Source: Euryodendron excelsum
Lineage: Eukaryota > Streptophyta > Magnoliopsida > Ericales > Pentaphylacaceae
DNA: 64,000 bases
NCBI GenBank assembly: GCA_033060915.1
Contig: CM065378.1
Location: forward strand, 49,292,501-49,356,500
Reading direction: 5' to 3'
Positions 59,982 to 64,000 of the stretch are shown here, one piece after another; the stretch's first letter is position 1, and each line of letters starts with the position of its first letter. The notes under the pieces are model-generated. The model was not told the DNA's origin. It saw only the letters and a program-made list of their open reading frames with translations, and ran no database searches. The translations under genes and the position numbers were made by a program.

Positions 59982-60653
59982 GCAAGCACATTTTTTTATT
60001 GGCTTATAGTTATATGTATGAATTCACTTATATATATATATGTATGTCTGTAGTTTCCTGTCAATTCAATAATATATGTATATCTGTATGAAAAAAGGGA
60101 AAACAAAACAATATTTGGCTTCCTTCCCTTTTGTTTTTTCCCCCCTTCACAGCCACTAGGGGTGGGGTTGGAGTTCCAATTGGAATAGTTGATTTGCATG
60201 CAAGAGAGATACATCTCAGATTCATACCTTAGGCCTTTCACTGGAAGCTTGCACATAAATACTACGTGTAAGCCTAGTATTTGGCAAGAGACTGGTTATA
60301 GTCAGTACGTGTATAAATAAATTTGTCAGACATGAATTCATGCATTTGCTTTACGTAAGTACAGCATTTGTCCCAAGCTGTTGTAGCTATGAGAGTTTTG
60401 GTGTTATGTTCTCCCGTTTGCCTTCTATACCTGAATTTATGATTCAACTGAGTCTTAAACCATTTCATACCAGGATGAGATTTTTCTTAAACTTGGAAGC
60501 ATTACAAATGCATATTGTCATGGTGAAATTGTTTGCATAAGATACTAGTTCAGCAATAAAGGGAAATTCATAAATTTCACATTGATATCTACTAAGGATT
60601 TGCGCTGTCTTGTGTGGAATGAAATAGAGTTTTATGCCTGTATTTCTTGGAAT

Positions 60654-60806
60654 CTAAGAAGTAGAGACACTTTTTATAGGATGCCATATCTATGTCGGAC
60701 ATTGACAATTGGTTGACCCTCCTTGACATGTGTCGTAGACACATCTAAATGTGTCATATTATTTTTAGGATGGAAACACTTCGGACACTTGGGGGAACAC
60801 GTGTTC
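60654..60806. mobile_element. hAT-like MITE, family A, copy 3 (partial, after exon 7)
   Basis: It begins CTAAGAAGTAGAGACAC, like the left ends at 38410 and 47689, and carries ATGTCGGACATTGAC and CTTCGGACACTTGGGGGAAC words. The right terminal repeat is missing; an AT-rich tract follows. A truncated family member. Confidence 0.6.
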
Positions 60807-60839
60807 GTTGCTTACCTAATTTTTGTTTTTATTTTTATT

Positions 60840-61001
60840 TTTATTTTTTTGATAGGTAAAGAGAATATATATATATATATATAGAAGAGGTACCAAGGGG
60901 GTACCACGCATGTACAAGAAAATTATGGTTTTTTTTTTGATACGTAAAGAGAATATATATAGAAGAGGCACCAAGGGGGTATCATACATGTGCAAGAAAA
61001 A
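60840..61001. repeat. ~85-bp tandem duplication with TTTTTTGATAGGTAAAGAGA
   Basis: Two copies of TTTTTTGATA(G/C)GTAAAGAGA(A)TATATA...AGAAGAGG(T/C)ACCAAGGGGGTA(C/T)CA(C/T) lie head to tail; the first has a longer TA run. They sit between the partial family A MITE and the Mutator-like element. Confidence 0.75.
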
Positions 61002-61963
61002 GGGTAAATTACACAAACCTCCCTTCACCATTTACAAAAATACAGGGACTTCCCTCAACCATTTCAAAATTACACTGACCTCCGTTACTTTTGAAGTGTA
61101 TTAACAAATTCCCCCATCCATCTAATGTTAGATAAATGGCATTAATAGAAGTGATAAAAAGATAACACCACCCTTGATGTTTAAAACTTGGCCCTCCCAA
61201 ACTAGAACCACTATGAAATCAGTTCACTAAAACAGATCAACTACAAAATTATTGCTTTGTGTTTGTTGCTATGGTGTGCTCAGATCTATTATGAAGCGCA
61301 GGGTAAAGGGATTTAGTTTAGTTGCTATTGTGAACATTTTTAGGGTTAATTGATCGTCAAAATCGACGATCTCAATCAATTCAGCGAAATTCGTTGTGGG
61401 TTTTGGTGGGTTTTACTGGGTAAGGGTGAGGGGGTTGGTTGTGGAGATATGGATGTGGGTTTGGGGGAAAACTTTGGGGTTGGCTGTGGTAGTGGTCAGG
61501 GTGGGGCAGAGGTAGGTGCTGACGGTGGTACTAGTGGTTGGGGTGGGGGAGAGCTAGGTGGTGGCAGTCTTGGGTAGGAGAGGGGTGGCGGTGGCTCAGG
61601 TGGGTGAGGGGTGGAAAGGGGGAGGAGCTGTGGATGGTGTGGCTGCAACCATAGATGCGCTGTGTAGTTGCAGAAATTAAGAAAGAAGGTGGAAGGGAAT
61701 AAGAAGGAAGCAAATAAAGAGAAATGTATTACATCGGGTTTTTTTGTTGACATTTTACACCTTGAACGAAAGGGAATAATAGGCATTTTGTTATATTATT
61801 TTACTTACCTTATCACTTTCTGTCTTAACAATAGACTAGTTGGACAGAAGGGGCAATCTGTTAATACATTTCAAAAGTAAGGGAGGTCAATGTAATTTTG
61901 AAATGGTTGAGGGAAGTTACTGTATTTTCGTAAATGTTGAAAGGAGGTTTGTGTAATTTACGC
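61002..61963. mobile_element. Mutator-like non-autonomous element (962 bp) with ~110-bp inverted repeats
   Basis: The left arm GGGTAAATTACACAAACCTC...CATTTACAAAAATACAG...TTTCAAAATTACACTGACCT is repeated inverted at 61,860-61,963. Flanking CAAGAAAAA (60993-61001) and AAACAAAAA (61964-61972) agree at 7 of 9 positions, a plausible 9-bp Mutator target duplication. The interior has a G/T-rich stretch at 61,380-61,650. No transposase is present. Confidence 0.75.
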
Positions 61964-62035
61964 AAACAAAAAACTAGATCCTGTTTACATCTTGCTATTC
62001 GAAGGACTTCACAAATTGCAAAAATGGGTCTGAGG
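61964..62035. other. Short spacer between the Mutator-like element and LINE4
   Basis: No feature was recognised. Confidence 0.4.
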
Positions 62036-62800
62036 TAAGTGTCAGCCCCAACTGTAAACCAACTATACAGAAGAGATAACAAATGACTCAAAGCTTGAAG
62101 AGCAGAGCTTCAACTCATCAAGATTATGTTTACCCCAAATGATCCACGTCAGTGCATGTAAAACCACAGATGAAGCCTTTTTGTTCTTCTTTCCTGCTCT
62201 GTCTCCATTCCTTGACAAAACAAGCTCCCTAGCAGCTTTGGTGAACACCCAAGACAGACCTGTTTGCCCAAAAGATCAAATACAGAAGCTCTTCAGCCAC
62301 CAAGCAATGAAAAGAAGGTGATTAACCGATTCCCTCTACTTGGCACATGTAACACCAGTGGTTGTGAATCTGCTTCCTCTTGGTCAAATTATCAATGGTA
62401 AGAATTTTGCCACCCATCGCTATCTAAACAAAGAAAGCGTCCTTAGACAAAGCTTTGGGCACCCACACACCTTTTCAAGGGAAAGAAGGCCCATCCTGAC
62501 CCTCCAAAATTTGCTAAAACTACCTCACCTCTGAACAACTGGACTTCGATCTCAACTATCTAATTGATACTGGACTCTCCGCAGTAAGAGGGATCAAATA
62601 AAGAGTGCCTAACAGGTCCACCAACTCCCCTACATTCAGGACACCTAATATCCCAAAAAACTTGAAAGCCTCAGTCTTCAAATAATCACAAACTGACACT
62701 CCCTTGTCGCGCAACACCCAAGCTATGGCCGGAAAAGCATCAAAACAAGTAAGCAAGCAGCTGGACCATGCAGCGAACCTGTCAACCATAAGCGACAACT
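62036..62800 (-). pseudogene. LINE4, 3' fragment of an L1-type ORF2
   Basis: Only the C-terminal part is present, on the minus strand: AWVLRDKGVSVCDYLKTEAF, GELVDLLGTLYLIPLTAES, KGVWVPKALSKDAFF, KILTIDNLTKRKQIHNHWCY followed by zinc-binding-type residues (CYMC) and, near 62,110-62,170, a piece reading WIIWGKHNLDELKL. This is the zinc-binding reverse-transcriptase tail seen in LINE1 and LINE2. It is strongly 5'-truncated with in-frame stops. Confidence 0.72.
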
Positions 62801-63564
62801 CTGATTTCTAAAATATGCATTCGACAAACAGTGATTGCATTTACAAATTGAACTTTTAGTATTCATGGAAACTTATAGCTTCATATTGTTAACAAATTTA
62901 TTAACAAACACAAAAAATTTACAAAATAAAAAGATCCCCTTATGAGTCCTTTTAAGAATTTTTGTTATGTATAATATTTTCATATCTGATTGCTTTTTGT
63001 TGTGAACTTATAATCATCTCTGCATAAAGATTAATGCTCACACCTGAACATCATGATTGTTTCGTAGCTCATTCATTAAGAGGCAACTTAAGCACGACGC
63101 AAATCCTTCACCAGATATTTTGTTAATCAGAAATGAGATAAAAGAAATGTTTAACTGTTTGCCATTATATCAAGTATCTAAGTTGCAACTCTTAAACTGC
63201 AGCAACACTATGCAGTAAGAGCGACCTTTTGCACAAGCAATGCTAGTGTATATGCTGTAATAGAGCATTAAGTTAATCAATTAAGAAGGGATTTTTATTA
63301 TTTATTATTTCATTTTGGCCTATATCTAGAATTCCAAACTTGCTCAGATTGTCAAATTTGCATAGGACCAATATGGCAACATATACCACAAACCCATTAC
63401 AATACAAAGCTGAATACTACAATCATAAAATAATATGTAGTACACTACTAGAATTTACCCTTTCAATGGAACTTAAGTGGACTCACATAGCAGATATGAC
63501 TCCAAAAGCGGACCCTCGCTCCATTTCCCACTACAAAATGAATGTGAAACCTAAAAGCACAAAC
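62801..63564 (+). other. Probable intron 7 sequence, unassigned
   Basis: Searched by eye in all plus-strand frames for the missing UBA exon (an MGF-type motif with Ala/Leu helices); none was seen. AT-rich, no RNA gene. Confidence 0.4.
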
Positions 63565-63955
63565 CTGTGTTACCATAATACTGGTACAAAACGGTGAATT
63601 TAGAGATCCATTGCGATCTCAAACTTTTTCTTATTTATTTCTTTCAAGATCACCTAACAAGGAAAAACAAAATCAAATATATGAACCAAAATATAGGGGG
63701 AATAGAATTTTGGTGTAACAATATGCAAAAATGGGCCATAATGCTCCTAGAATTTGTTTTTAGAAGATTAACTAGAAAAAACATGGGTTATATTTTATTA
63801 AACGTCTAATTGTTAAAAGAAAATTATTTTAGAAGTACTTTAATTCTAACAGTATAATTTATATAAGTCTACCCCTAGTGTACCATATTTTAGAATATGT
63901 GGCGTACCTTGTTCCTATTCCACATACGTGAACGATTCGAGTTCCAAGTAAATAG
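63565..63955 (+). mobile_element. hAT-like MITE, family B, copy 3 (391 bp)
   Basis: Begins CTGTGTTACC and ends AAGTAAATAG, matching copies 1 and 2. The flanks GCACAAAC (63557-63564) and GTACAATC (63956-63963) agree at 6 of 8 positions. It is shorter than copy 2 by about 50 bp near the left end. Confidence 0.78.
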
Positions 63956-64000
63956 GTACAATCTGTGTTCCAATCCACCAAATGATACTTGCCACCCCAC

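Noticed and set aside
61350..61577. Gly/Val-rich 75-codon frame
   Set aside because: It is a low-complexity G/T-rich stretch inside a Mutator-like element with no family motif.
59982..64000. UBA-domain exon of the UBAC2-like gene
   Set aside because: No segment with an MGF-type motif and the expected helices was seen in any plus-strand frame; the exon most likely lies to the right of the window.

Overview
This is nuclear DNA from a flowering plant, most likely a woody eudicot. The evidence is AT-rich non-coding sequence, Ty3/gypsy elements of the Athila and Tat types, plant L1-type LINEs, hAT- and Mutator-type MITEs, and one spliced host gene with plant-style GT-AG introns. The species cannot be fixed from the window. 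Everything here was read by eye; family names rest on recognised motifs and boundaries on visible duplications.

Left part (1-25,700): a nest of decayed retrotransposons. A gag remnant lies on the minus strand at 1-797. A 5.5-kb solo LTR (2317-7858) precedes the first part of a Tat-like gypsy polyprotein (GypB, 7859-8903). GypB is interrupted in its reverse transcriptase by a complete Athila-like element (GypA, 8904-22542) flanked by a perfect 5-bp target duplication, ACACA. GypA has ~1.06-kb LTRs, broken gag-pol, and at its primer binding site a full-length reverse copy of tRNA-Asp including the CCA end. GypA was itself hit twice by the same large-LTR family: an inverted fragment (~15,950-18,160) abuts its 3' LTR, and a 3.3-kb solo LTR (18481-21793) splits that LTR. 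GypB resumes at 22543 and runs to about 25,125, followed by a 68-bp tandem array.

Right part (26,981-64,000): one host gene on the plus strand, a plant UBAC2-like pseudo-rhomboid (ER membrane, ubiquitin/ERAD-linked family). Seven exons (27604-59981) give 238 residues in a single open frame. The C-terminal UBA domain exon(s) are not visible and probably lie past the right edge. Only 714 coding bases are spread over more than 32 kb because introns 2, 3 and 4 are each about 10 kb and filled with transposons: four LINE remnants (one with a twin-priming inversion, itself split by a chromovirus-type solo LTR), two hAT-like MITE families with clear 8-bp target duplications, a TRIM-like miniature LTR element, and a segmental tandem duplication. 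A Mutator-like MITE sits directly upstream of the 5' UTR and may supply the TATA box.

The strongest unusual signals are the full tRNA-Asp copy at the GypA primer site, the twin-primed LINE, a probable GC-AG intron at exon 7, and an array of seven ~47-bp palindrome-bearing units near the 3' end of the largest LTR.
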